Assembly: GCA_964592475.1 (NCBI GenBank)
Contig: CAZQEZ010000065.1
Location: 1 to 24,075, forward strand
Source: CAZQEZ01 sp964592475
Lineage (GTDB): Bacteria; Bacteroidota; Bacteroidia; Cytophagales; Cyclobacteriaceae
Direction of reading: 5' to 3'
DNA length: 24,075 bases
Of this stretch, positions 15,737-23,448 are shown in pieces (within the stretch, counting starts at the first letter, position 1; each line of letters begins with the position of its first letter). Position numbers and translations under genes: made by a program. The notes beneath the pieces were generated by a model. It did no database searches. It worked only from the letters and a program-made list of their open reading frames with translations, and was not told where the DNA came from.

Positions 15737-16447
15737 TTATCTTGCTGACAAAACCTGTAAACGGTGAAGCTGCTTTTTGGCTTCTTGAATTTGATTGCTT
15801 TCAGGATATTCTTCTACAATGGTTTCATAGCTATCGGCTGCAGCTTTAAATTCCCCCATCATTTCATGCGCAAGCGCTTCTTTCAGCAGGTAGCTGGGCG
15901 TAAAAAACTCGTTTGGTTTATATCCGGCAGCTCTATCATAAAATTTTGCAGCTTTTACGTAATTTTCTTGTTCCATATAGGCATCACCAATTAACACATA
16001 AGCTCTTGCCTGCACCACGTAATCATCAGAGCTAAACTTTTCTAAATGCTCAATTGCCTGTTCAAATTGACCCAATTTCAAAAAACTTAAACCAGCATAA
16101 TAATGTGAAAGATTAGCTGATTCAGTCAGTGGATAGTCCTCGATAATTTCTAAAAATCCAAAATTATTACCGTCGCCATTTAAAGCGAGTCCCAAACTAT
16201 CCGCTTCAAAGTAGTATTGAGCCTGAAACATTTCACGCTGAGCTATTTTGTTTTGATTAGTAGTATAATATTGATAGAGAAAATAACCTATAACAGCCAA
16301 AGCAATTATTCCACCGACAATCAGGACTATCTTTCTGTTTTTTTCAAGGTACTGCTCAAATTTAGATATATTATCAGCAATTACTTCCGGATTTTCTATT
16401 GCCTTAGCACTAGTTTTCTTATCTTGCTTTCGATTAGCTTTTGCCAT
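15737..16447 (-). CDS. Membrane-anchored TPR protein (YfgM-like)
   Basis: This 236-residue protein has a basic N-terminus (KANRKQDKKTSAK), one membrane segment (about 40-60, IVLIVGGIIALAVIGYFLYQYY), then a periplasmic-side helical domain with tetratricopeptide repeats. Repeats are visible around LSHYYAGLSFLKLGQFEQAIEHL (about 113-135), ARAYVLIGDAYMEQENYVKAAKFYDRA and LLKEALAHEMMGEFKAAADSY. Topology and size resemble YfgM, an ancillary factor of the Sec/BAM chaperone network, but TPR proteins are diverse and the specific role is unknown. It is transcribed alone, from a promoter-like sequence divergent from the malate synthase gene, and ends at a strong terminator. Confidence 0.8.
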   Translation of the reverse strand: MAKANRKQDKKTSAKAIENPEVIADNISKFEQYLEKNRKIVLIVGGIIALAVIGYFLYQYYTTNQNKIAQREMFQAQYYFEADSLGLALNGDGNNFGFLEIIEDYPLTESANLSHYYAGLSFLKLGQFEQAIEHLEKFSSDDYVVQARAYVLIGDAYMEQENYVKAAKFYDRAAGYKPNEFFTPSYLLKEALAHEMMGEFKAAADSYETIVEEYPESNQIQEAKKQLHRLQVLSAR

Positions 16448-16495
16448 TTTATCCTATTACTTAAATATTAAATTCTACGTTTAGAACATGAGGTG

Positions 16496-16528
16496 CAAAT
16501 TTAGGGAAAAATTTTTTCTCTTTCTCAA
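16496..16528 (-). promoter_or_regulatory. Candidate Bacteroidota-type promoter for the TPR gene
   Basis: On the minus strand, TAAATTTG (plus positions 16496-16503) matches the TAnnTTTG -7 element. A TTG (16526-16528) lies 22 bases further upstream, slightly longer than the usual 19. The expected transcript start would be about 40 nt upstream of the ATG at 16447. Confidence 0.5.
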
Positions 16529-16620
16529 TTCAGATTGCATAACGTGCAATTATTCACTAAAATTATAAAAAGAAAAAATAATCTCTGGTCATTTGAACGC
16601 TAAATATATCTTTGATAAAA

Positions 16621-16640
16621 TATATATGATTATATATGAC
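16621..16640. repeat. Two-copy 10-bp tandem repeat upstream of the malate synthase promoter
   Basis: TATATATGAT at 16621-16630 is followed directly by TATATATGAC at 16631-16640. It lies 25 bp upstream of the -33 element. It could be an UP-like AT-rich tract or a regulator site; function is unknown. Confidence 0.3.
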
Positions 16641-16665
16641 TAATAAAACTAGTCTAGTATTTATA

Positions 16666-16696
16666 TTTGTGGTAAGCATATCACAATATAAATTTG
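16666..16696 (+). promoter_or_regulatory. Bacteroidota housekeeping-type promoter of the malate synthase gene
   Basis: TTTG at 16666-16669 is followed after exactly 19 bases by TAAATTTG at 16689-16696, a full match to the TTTG-N19-TAnnTTTG consensus. Transcription should start near 16702, giving a leader of about 30 nt before the ATG at 16734. There is no Shine-Dalgarno sequence, as expected in this phylum. Confidence 0.7.
16669..16684. promoter_or_regulatory. Candidate operator in the promoter spacer
   Basis: GTGGTAAGCATATCAC is a near-perfect dyad (GTG-n-TA-n4-TA-n-CAC) lying wholly between the -33 and -7 elements. A protein bound here would block polymerase. The binding factor is unknown. 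Confidence 0.4.
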
Positions 16697-16733
16697 TATT
16701 AAATAGTTTTTTATTATCAAAACTTTTATTCTT

Positions 16734-18620
16734 ATGCAATCCAACCCAATAATTATTCGCGATCAACTCCAGCAAGAATTCAAGGATATTTATACTCGTG
16801 AGGCAATAGAAGCCTTGAAAGCAATGGCACCTTTTAATAAAAAAATAAAACAAGCCATGCAGGAGAGGCAAAAGCGTCGGGAAGATCGAATGGAAAACAA
16901 CATCAGGATTGACTTTCTCGATCCACAAGAAACAATTCCGCTCACGAATATGAAAGTTCAAGATGCCCGTGATGGGAAATTTGAGGGAGGAAAGATTTCA
17001 CATGATTTGCAGCGACAATGGATTCAAGGTACAGGGCCTGCTGCTAAACCTAATGCTGCATTGGAGTCAAGTATACGCAACGTAGCCTATGCTTTACTTT
17101 CCGGAGCCGATGGTTGGATGTTTGATGGAGAAGATGCATTGGGACAAATTAACACCATGTCCCTAGACAATTTGCGTAATTTGAAGCTGGCCATAGCGCG
17201 AGACCCCATGTTTTTAAAAATTGCTGAAAAAGTAGCCGAAGACATGAATGAATGGGCTCAAGGCTTTTTTGGTCGCCACATTATTCAAAATTGGCAAGAA
17301 CAGCTTAATTTTACCACCATTATTTATAGGGCCCGCGGCCTCCACCTCGATGATCGCCACGTTCGAGAAGCGGATGGCACTCAAATGGCTGCTTCCATTG
17401 TAGATATGACGCTCTACGTGGCCAATAATTATAAAAAGCTGCAGGAAAAAAATGCATCTATTGTGCTTTATTTGCCCAAGATACAAACAGCTGGTGAAGC
17501 AGCTCTTTGGAATCAAATGCTTAGCTATCTGGAGCAACACCTGAAATTGAACGAAGGTACAATAAAAGCTTATGTGCTGGTAGAGCAGCTGGAAGCTACT
17601 TACCAGTTGATGGAAATACGAGCGGCATTGGGTAAACATTTCGTTGGTTTCAATACCGGCCGCTGGGATTACATCAACAGTGTATCAGATGCTATGGCCT
17701 GGAATAATGACTTTGTAAATCCTAATATTGAAGACATTGTAATGACTTATGGCTACATGCGCTCTTACGAAGATCGGGTAAGGCGAGTAGTAAATACAGC
17801 AGATGCTAATGGAAATTTCGCTCTATGGCAGGGAGGTATGGAACCTAATATTCCGGTAGGGTCGAAAGAAGGAGTGGAAGCCAGCATGGAAAAAGCTACC
17901 GCGGGAGCTGAAAGAGAACAACGAGAAGGAGCCAGTGGAAAATGGGTGGCCCATTGGAAAATGGTACACATCATAAGGCCGGTGTGGGAAAAGGTGGGCG
18001 AAGCCAATCAAACCGGCAGAGATTTTCCACCGTTGACTTACACCCCGGGTGACTCCGAAGCATTAATTCTATTAGAACCTGCCAATAGAACTATAAGAGG
18101 TGCCCGCAACTTGCTAAGTGTGGCTTTGCAATATGGCAATGCTTTTGGCCAGGGAATGCAAGCAGCAGCACTTAAGCCGGCCGACTTCTTTGGAAATGAT
18201 GACATCTTGTACCTGATGGAAGATATGGCGACTGGTGAAATAAGACTCAGCATACTGTGGGAATGGATTCATAAAGAAGCGGAACTTACCGAAGATGATG
18301 CAGAAACAGGAAGCAGAAAGGGTGATAAGTTTTCTACTGCCTTATTTGAAAGATTATTAGCTGAGGAATACGAAAAATTGCTTAATGCCAGCAACCGAGA
18401 TGTGTTCGATTCTTCTAAAACAACAACCTTGCCCATAGCCAAAGAAATAGTAGAAAAATACGTGCTGGAAAATGTGAAATACCCCTGGTATATCGATTTA
18501 TTGAATATTAATTTGAATAATTACGATCTGGCAGAGGCCTGTAAGAGGATTGAATTTTACATGGATACTTATAAAAAAGAAGGGAAAAGAATTACTGAAA
18601 ATCTTGATTTTAAAGCCTGA
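16734..18620 (+). CDS. aceB: Divergent malate synthase A-family protein
   Basis: Malate synthase condenses glyoxylate with acetyl-CoA to give malate in the glyoxylate shunt. This 628-residue protein keeps the malate synthase A motif order: MFDGEDALGQIN (about 129-140, for the usual MADFEDS), YRARGLHLDDRHV with the catalytic arginine (R199, matching E. coli R166), the VLVEQ glutamate (E284) and FNTGRWDY aspartate (D312) that bind Mg2+ with the family's 28-residue spacing, GKWVAHW (402-408), and YLMEDMATGEIRLSILWEWIH with the catalytic aspartate (D497, matching E. coli D447). It departs from the family in length (about 530 is usual), in the DGTWxAHP motif (here ASGKWVAHW), and in a longer C-terminus. 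No isocitrate lyase gene is nearby. Fold and catalytic core are clear; the natural substrate is less certain. A strong promoter precedes it. Confidence 0.8.
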   Translation: MQSNPIIIRDQLQQEFKDIYTREAIEALKAMAPFNKKIKQAMQERQKRREDRMENNIRIDFLDPQETIPLTNMKVQDARDGKFEGGKISHDLQRQWIQGTGPAAKPNAALESSIRNVAYALLSGADGWMFDGEDALGQINTMSLDNLRNLKLAIARDPMFLKIAEKVAEDMNEWAQGFFGRHIIQNWQEQLNFTTIIYRARGLHLDDRHVREADGTQMAASIVDMTLYVANNYKKLQEKNASIVLYLPKIQTAGEAALWNQMLSYLEQHLKLNEGTIKAYVLVEQLEATYQLMEIRAALGKHFVGFNTGRWDYINSVSDAMAWNNDFVNPNIEDIVMTYGYMRSYEDRVRRVVNTADANGNFALWQGGMEPNIPVGSKEGVEASMEKATAGAEREQREGASGKWVAHWKMVHIIRPVWEKVGEANQTGRDFPPLTYTPGDSEALILLEPANRTIRGARNLLSVALQYGNAFGQGMQAAALKPADFFGNDDILYLMEDMATGEIRLSILWEWIHKEAELTEDDAETGSRKGDKFSTALFERLLAEEYEKLLNASNRDVFDSSKTTTLPIAKEIVEKYVLENVKYPWYIDLLNINLNNYDLAEACKRIEFYMDTYKKEGKRITENLDFKA

Positions 18621-18965
18621 ATTTAATTTGGTAAGAGTGATTCATTGCTGTCAGCTTACTTTCGGATAAATATTTTACGATATAACAAAGTAGCTTCAAT
18701 GCTTCAATCACTAGATGGAGAAACGCTGGTTGCAAACTTATTCACATAGTTCTGCCTGCCTAATTGAATTACTCCTATTGTTTAACATAGAGGACGTAAG
18801 AACGGATATTTTGCATCAATACTATAAATCTGTATTGAATAAGGTTTAACAGGAACCGTGCACGATGGCCCTTACGCACGGTTCTGTGAGAAGGATAAAG
18901 GATAGGCATTAATTTTCTTACCATCTTTACCCTAATCGATGTTTGCAGTTTTTTTCCAAATTAAA
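18621..18965. other. Convergent gene-free region between malate synthase and glpF
   Basis: These 345 bp hold no convincing gene. A 44-codon frame (18715-18849) has no recognisable features. The right half contains the group II intron-like structures listed separately. No ordinary terminator with a T-run is visible for either flanking gene. Confidence 0.5.
18853..18932 (+). ncRNA. Possible relic of a group II intron 3' end (domains V and VI)
   Basis: GAACCGTGC (18853-18861) pairs perfectly with GCACGGTTC (18876-18884), and TGTGAGAAGG follows. This closely resembles the domain V plus J(V/VI) sequence of bacterial group II introns, including the ACGCACGGTTCTGTGAGA stretch. The total is 32 nt rather than 34 and the upper stem is eroded. 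A second stem follows, GGATAAAG (18893-18900) with CTTTACCC (18925-18932), with bulged bases, in the place of domain VI. No reverse transcriptase or 5' intron part is visible, so at most a fragment remains. Confidence 0.45.
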
Positions 18966-19703
18966 TTACCATAGAAGCAAATAGGCACCTGCAGCCACCA
19001 AAGCACCTATTACTGGTCCCACTACCGGCACCCAGCCATATTGCCAATCAGAACTTCCTTTGTTATGTATGGGTAATAGTGCATGTATAATTCGGGGGCC
19101 CAGATCACGGGCTGGATTTATGGCGTAACCTGTAGGCCCTCCCAAAGACAGCCCAATGGCAGTAACCAATAAAGCTACTGGCAATGCACCAATAGCACCC
19201 AGGCCAATTTCTACCTCAGGTACTGCCGGGGAATAAAAACTTGGTCCGGCCAGGTAAAACACCACGAAAACCAATACAAATGTTCCGATAACTTCAGTCA
19301 TCAGGTTATTTTTATAGTTTCGAATCGCAGGAATTGTAGCAAATACTGCTAACTTCAATGCCCGTTCGCCCGTAGCTTTAAAATGATCATGATACGACAA
19401 CCAAACCAGTAAAGCTCCTAATCCCGCGCCTATAAGCTGTGCCAAGATGTAAACCGGAACTTTAATCCAGGGAAACAGCCCGCCAACGGCAAGACCTAAG
19501 GTGACTGCCGGATTTATATGGGCACCGCTTACCGGAGCAGTTACCGCTACTGCAGTAAATACAGCCAGTCCCCATCCCAAAGAAATTACAATCCAACCTC
19601 CCGCTTCTCCCTTGGTTTTTTTCAAAATTACATTGGCAACCACACCATCGCCCAATAAAATTAATAACATAGTACCAATGATTTCTGCCAAGAATTCGCT
19701 CAT
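18966..19703 (-). CDS. glpF: Glycerol uptake facilitator GlpF (aquaglyceroporin)
   Basis: This 245-residue, six-helix membrane channel carries glycerol into the cell by facilitated diffusion. It has both half-helix motifs: SGAHINPAVTLG (NPA at 64-66) and GYAINPARDLGPRI (NPA at 196-198). R199 belongs to the selectivity filter, and the following Asp is typical of glycerol rather than water channels. The long loop FYSPAVPEVEIGLGAIGALPVALL is also GlpF-like. It lies eight bases after glpD on the same strand and is the last gene of the glpK-glpD-glpF operon, consistent with uptake coupled to phosphorylation. Confidence 0.93.
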   Translation of the reverse strand: MSEFLAEIIGTMLLILLGDGVVANVILKKTKGEAGGWIVISLGWGLAVFTAVAVTAPVSGAHINPAVTLGLAVGGLFPWIKVPVYILAQLIGAGLGALLVWLSYHDHFKATGERALKLAVFATIPAIRNYKNNLMTEVIGTFVLVFVVFYLAGPSFYSPAVPEVEIGLGAIGALPVALLVTAIGLSLGGPTGYAINPARDLGPRIIHALLPIHNKGSSDWQYGWVPVVGPVIGALVAAGAYLLLW

Positions 19704-19711
19704 AGTGCTTT

Positions 19712-21283
19712 CTAATTAAAAAAGTAGCCTTTAGCAATTCGGGTAAATTCTTCAACCTGAGCTTTTTCCCATTGATCGTCCTTGCCCAATTCTTCGGCCA
19801 TAATTTTTGCTACTTTAGGCGTCATGGCCAAAGCTGCTCTGGCATCCAAAAACAAAGCCCTAACCCTGCGGGCAAGTACATCATCTACCGTTCGGGCCAT
19901 CTCTTCACGAACAGCCCACACAACTTCGGCTTTGGTAAATGGTAATTGCTGGTCCAACTTTTCGCCCAGTAAGTGATTAGCTTCTATCATTTCTTTAATA
20001 GATACTGCATCGGAGCCATACACGTATAAATGATCTTCTTCATGCGTATGAGCGGCTAAGGAATAACCATGCAACGGTAAGCTTTCGGTAATACATTTTC
20101 TTTCTTCCAATCCGGCGATCAGGCAGGCTTTATTGATCACATCCTCTCCCATTTTACGATAAGTGGTCCATTTTCCCCCGGTAATGGTTACCAGACCTGA
20201 AAGGGAAACTTCGATTTTATGTCCGCGTGATATTTCTTTAGTTTCTTTTCCATCTCCCGATGATGATGCCAACGGGCGCAGACCGGCAAATATGCTGCGT
20301 ACGTCCTCTCTTTTGGGTTCCCGGGTAAGATACCTGCCGGCGGTACTGAGAATAAACTCTATTTCCTCCTCCAAAGCTCTGGGTTCAAGACTGGCTTCTT
20401 CTATTAAGGTATCGGTAGTACCTACTACCACTTTCCCTCGCCAGGGTACAGCAAAGAGCACTCTGCCGTCGTCAGTCTTGGGTATCATGATCGCGTTTTC
20501 ACCGCGTAAAAAATCATGGTCAAGCACAAAGTGAATTCCCTGGCTGGGTACAATTTTCCTGGGCTGACCAGGTTCATCCATTTGCAAAATACTATCAGTA
20601 AAAACACCTGTAGCATTGATTACAGAATGGGCTTTAATATGCATTTCATTACCATTTTCACGGTCCAGCACCTGCACACCATTAATTAAATTATTATCAC
20701 CTTTGGTGAGCCTTGTTACTTGCATGTAATTGAGAGCTAATCCATTGTAATCAACAATTGTTTGTGCCAGGTTCACTGCCAGTCGTGCATCATCAAATTG
20801 ACCATCATAATAAATTACTCCTCCTGACAATCCTTCCTCTTTTATGGTTGGTAGTCTCTCCAGCGTTTCTTCAGTTGACAAATGTACTGAAGGACCCAGA
20901 CCCAGTTTCCCGGCCATCATATCATACACTTTTAATCCTACCGTATAAAAAGGACCTCCCCACCAATCGTATATGGGAATAATGAAAGCCTGATTTTTTA
21001 CCAGGTGAGGTGCGTTTTTACGCATTAGACCCCGCTCTCGCAGTGCTTCAAGCACCAATGAAATATCACCCTGAGCAAGATAACGTACCCCCCCGTGAAC
21101 CAGTTTAGTGCTGCGACTGGAAGTGCCTTTGGCAAAATCGGACATTTCAAGTAACAATGTTTTATAATTTCTGCTGGCAGCTTCTAATGCGGCACCCAAA
21201 CCAGTGGCTCCTCCGCCTATTACTACCACATCCCAGGTATCATCTTTTTCTCTCAAGCGTTTTATCTGCAGTTCTCTTTTCAT
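19712..21283 (-). CDS. glpD: Glycerol-3-phosphate dehydrogenase, FAD-dependent (GlpD)
   Basis: This 523-residue flavoprotein oxidises glycerol-3-phosphate to dihydroxyacetone phosphate and passes electrons to quinone at the membrane. The N-terminal dinucleotide fold has VVVIGGGATGLGAALEAASR (about 19-38) and ends in LLLEMSDFAKGTSSRSTKLVHGGVRYL, the aerobic GlpD signature. ATGVFTDSI, PSQGIHFVLDH and VPWRGKVVVGTTDT follow, then the second FAD segment SGLVTITGGKWTTYRKMGEDV and a C-terminal DAO_C domain with a WAVREEMARTVDDVLARR segment. The length is normal. It lies between glpK, 59 bp upstream, and glpF, eight bp downstream. Confidence 0.94.
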   Translation of the reverse strand: MKRELQIKRLREKDDTWDVVVIGGGATGLGAALEAASRNYKTLLLEMSDFAKGTSSRSTKLVHGGVRYLAQGDISLVLEALRERGLMRKNAPHLVKNQAFIIPIYDWWGGPFYTVGLKVYDMMAGKLGLGPSVHLSTEETLERLPTIKEEGLSGGVIYYDGQFDDARLAVNLAQTIVDYNGLALNYMQVTRLTKGDNNLINGVQVLDRENGNEMHIKAHSVINATGVFTDSILQMDEPGQPRKIVPSQGIHFVLDHDFLRGENAIMIPKTDDGRVLFAVPWRGKVVVGTTDTLIEEASLEPRALEEEIEFILSTAGRYLTREPKREDVRSIFAGLRPLASSSGDGKETKEISRGHKIEVSLSGLVTITGGKWTTYRKMGEDVINKACLIAGLEERKCITESLPLHGYSLAAHTHEEDHLYVYGSDAVSIKEMIEANHLLGEKLDQQLPFTKAEVVWAVREEMARTVDDVLARRVRALFLDARAALAMTPKVAKIMAEELGKDDQWEKAQVEEFTRIAKGYFFN

Positions 21284-21342
21284 GGATTTTTTTTAATTAA
21301 AAAATATTTTCAAATAAAATTTGTAAGATAATAAGGATAATC

Positions 21343-22839
21343 TTAATCACCATCGACCCAGTCTCTGCTTTTATTCAAAGCTTTTTCCCAATTTACAATC
21401 AATTCTTTTACATTGTCTATTGCCATTTTAGGCTCAAACTTTTTATCTATCTGCCAATTTTGCTGAAGTTCATCCATGTTTTGCCAATAGCCCACAGCCA
21501 GTCCGGCCAAGTAGGCAGCACCCAATGCTGTTGTTTCAATGACCTGAGGTCGCACCACTGCTTTTTGCAGCACTTCAGCCTGAAATTGCATCAGCAAATT
21601 ATTAACTGCTGCACCACCATCGGCACGCAATTCCTTCATTTCTATTCCCGAGTCGTCTTCCATAGCTTTCACTATATCCATGGCCTGAAAAGCTATGCCT
21701 TCCAGCGCGGCCCTGGCCAAATGAGCTTTACCTGTGCCACGGGTGAGTCCCACAATTGTACCGCGAGCATACTGGTCCCAATGAGGTGCACCCAAGCCGG
21801 CAAATGCTGGCACAAAATATACACCTCCATTATCCTCGACAGACGCTGCCAACGCTTCAATTTCGGATGAGGATTGAATAATGCCTAATTGATCGCGCAG
21901 CCATTGTACTACAGCGCCGGCTATGAAAATAGATCCTTCCAAAGCGTATTGTACATTTTCACCCACCTGCCAGGCAATGGTAGTTACCAATTTATTCTTG
22001 GAAGGGACAAGTTTTTCTCCGGTATTCATTAATAAAAAACTTCCTGTACCATAAGTACTTTTAGCCAAACCGGGGGAAATGCACTGCTGACCAAACAGAG
22101 CTGCTTGCTGATCACCGGCAATACCAGCAATGGGTATGGGTGCATCAAATAAGTCAATTTTTGTTTCCGCGTGCAGGCCACTGGAAGATACCACTTCTGG
22201 TAATATCTTGGCCGGGATATTAAATATCTGCAGTAACTCCTGATCCCATTGCAGGTTACTGATATTGTAAAGCATACTACGGCTGGCATTGGTTACATCG
22301 GTGATATGCTTCTCTCCATTAGTCAATTTCCAGATCAACCAGCTATCAACAGTTCCCATAGCCAATTTTCCTTGTCCGGCTTTTTCTCTGGCTCCCTTTA
22401 CATTATCAAGTATCCATTTGACTTTTGTAGCCGAAAAATATGAATCAATTACCAACCCTGTTTTTCGTTTCACCAGCTTTTCATATCCCAATTTTTTATA
22501 TTCATCACACATTTTGGCAGTACGCTTATCTTGCCAAACAATAGCATTATATATTGGCTTTCCCGTTTCTTTATTCCAAATTAGCGTTGTTTCCCGCTGA
22601 TTGGTTATACCAATTGCAGCAATTTGCTCGCTTTTTAGGCTAACTTCCTTTTGGGCTTCCAAAATCACGTTTTGTTGAGATTGCCAGATGGCTTCAGGGT
22701 CGTGCTCTACCCATCCTGGCTGGGGATAAATTTGCTCGAATTCGGCTTGTGAAATAGCTAAAATCTGACCCTTCTTATTAAAAATTATTGCGCGGGAACT
22801 AGTGGTGCCTTGATCGAGAGAAAGGATATATTTTTGCAT
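21343..22839 (-). CDS. glpK: Glycerol kinase GlpK
   Basis: This 498-residue FGGY-family kinase phosphorylates glycerol to glycerol-3-phosphate with ATP. The N-terminus YILSLDQGTTSSRAIIF is the phosphate-binding motif, followed by the glycerol-contact segments TNQRETTLIWNKETGKPIYNAIVWQDKRT and DSYFSATKVKWIL. The second domain has GIAGDQQAALFGQQC with the catalytic aspartate, STYGTGSFLLMNTG, and FVPAFAGLGAPHWDQYARG, then ELRADGGAAVNNLLMQFQ. It is the first gene of the minus-strand glp operon. There is no Shine-Dalgarno sequence. An AraC-type remnant lies just upstream and might have been its regulator. Confidence 0.96.
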   Translation of the reverse strand: MQKYILSLDQGTTSSRAIIFNKKGQILAISQAEFEQIYPQPGWVEHDPEAIWQSQQNVILEAQKEVSLKSEQIAAIGITNQRETTLIWNKETGKPIYNAIVWQDKRTAKMCDEYKKLGYEKLVKRKTGLVIDSYFSATKVKWILDNVKGAREKAGQGKLAMGTVDSWLIWKLTNGEKHITDVTNASRSMLYNISNLQWDQELLQIFNIPAKILPEVVSSSGLHAETKIDLFDAPIPIAGIAGDQQAALFGQQCISPGLAKSTYGTGSFLLMNTGEKLVPSKNKLVTTIAWQVGENVQYALEGSIFIAGAVVQWLRDQLGIIQSSSEIEALAASVEDNGGVYFVPAFAGLGAPHWDQYARGTIVGLTRGTGKAHLARAALEGIAFQAMDIVKAMEDDSGIEMKELRADGGAAVNNLLMQFQAEVLQKAVVRPQVIETTALGAAYLAGLAVGYWQNMDELQQNWQIDKKFEPKMAIDNVKELIVNWEKALNKSRDWVDGD

Positions 22840-22884
22840 TATAATTAAATATTATTCTCTTTGTCTGTTAAATTAATAAAGTAT

Positions 22885-22909
22885 GAACTATTTTACAGTT
22901 TAAAAGTTC
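22885..22909. promoter_or_regulatory. Imperfect dyad upstream of glpK, candidate operator
   Basis: GAACTATTTT (22885-22894) and AAAAGTTC (22902-22909) form an imperfect inverted repeat 46 bp before the glpK start. It sits in the short gap between glpK and the AraC remnant, where the operon's control region is expected. No full TAnnTTTG promoter was found here. Confidence 0.3.
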
Positions 22910-22924
22910 AAATTTTCTAAATTA

Positions 22925-23074
22925 TCACATCATGCTACCCCGTCTGAACTCACCCGGACTAACTCCCACCCTTTTTTTAAAAACCTTACAAAAATGCTGG
23001 TCGCTGCTAAATCCCAGTTGATAGGCAATTTCCTTTACCTGAATGTCTTCATGCAGATGGATTCTCCCATGAAT
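22925..23074 (-). pseudogene. AraC-family regulator remnant (C-terminal helix-turn-helix only)
   Basis: The minus-strand frame from 23074 to the TGA at 22925-22927 encodes 49 residues. The segment HEDIQVKEIAYQLGFSSDQ followed by HFCKVFKKRVGVSPGEFRR is the second helix-turn-helix and C-terminal signature of AraC/XylS regulators. An in-frame TAA at 23075-23077 precedes it, and nothing further upstream in any frame resembles the rest of such a protein. The natural stop codon is kept, so the gene lost its N-terminal and first HTH parts. It points toward glpK, 85 bp away, and may once have controlled the glycerol operon. Alternatively it is the tail of an unrelated lost gene. Confidence 0.82.
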
Positions 23075-23448
23075 TTAGACATAAGGCCGTCTAGTCTAAT
23101 TATGAAAACAGTAGGACCTAGTTCTCCAGCTAATGCTTGAGCTGTCGTTCAGGCATTTTTATGGGGTATTTCAGCTATTCGGCTTAGTGTTGGGTGGTCG
23201 GCTTTTTTTGCCGAAATAGCTTACGAGAGTTATATTGTATACGACAGAACAAGTGGCTGGAATCCTCCATAAACAATTTATTTAGTTTTTCAGCTTTTGA
23301 ACTTTGAACGGAGTTTCTTGGCTATGAGTAGTGGTTGATTTCAAAACATTTCACTGTCCGCTTACTGATAAGTTTAGGTGATGTAAACAACTTTATGTCG
23401 GCACTTTCACACACATTGCATATAGCTATTATTGTTTTGTCGTATTTC
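23075..23448. other. Non-coding segment joined to the truncated AraC gene
   Basis: No reading frame of note occurs in these 374 bp, and stops are frequent in all frames. The boundary with the AraC remnant is abrupt, at about 23070-23077. The main structure is the nested bulged palindrome listed at 23142-23247. I could not find a transposase fragment. Confidence 0.45.
23142..23247. repeat. Nested bulged palindrome (attC-, MITE- or hairpin-like)
   Basis: An outer pair CTGTCGT (23142-23148) and ACGACAG (23241-23247) encloses an inner pair AGCTATTCGGC (23173-23183) and GCCGAAATAGCT (23210-23221), which match except for one unpaired base. A third local hairpin TCGGC/GCCGA (23198-23202, 23210-23214) closes around a T-run. 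Imperfect palindromes with bulged bases are typical of integron attC sites and of some miniature elements. The attC core consensus is not present. Confidence 0.4.

Noticed and set aside
16563..16961. A 132-codon minus-strand frame across the malate synthase start and promoter
   Set aside because: It overlaps a confident promoter and the conserved start of the malate synthase gene; its composition is typical of non-coding AT-rich sequence.
18715..18849. A 44-codon plus-strand ORF starting at ATG before the intron-like hairpin
   Set aside because: No recognisable motif, no ribosome-binding or promoter signal, and it lies in a convergent gap. It could be chance.
22840..22925. TTTG and TACTTTAT as a promoter pair for glpK
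   Set aside because: The spacing is 25 bases and the -7 element lacks the final TTTG, so it does not meet the consensus.
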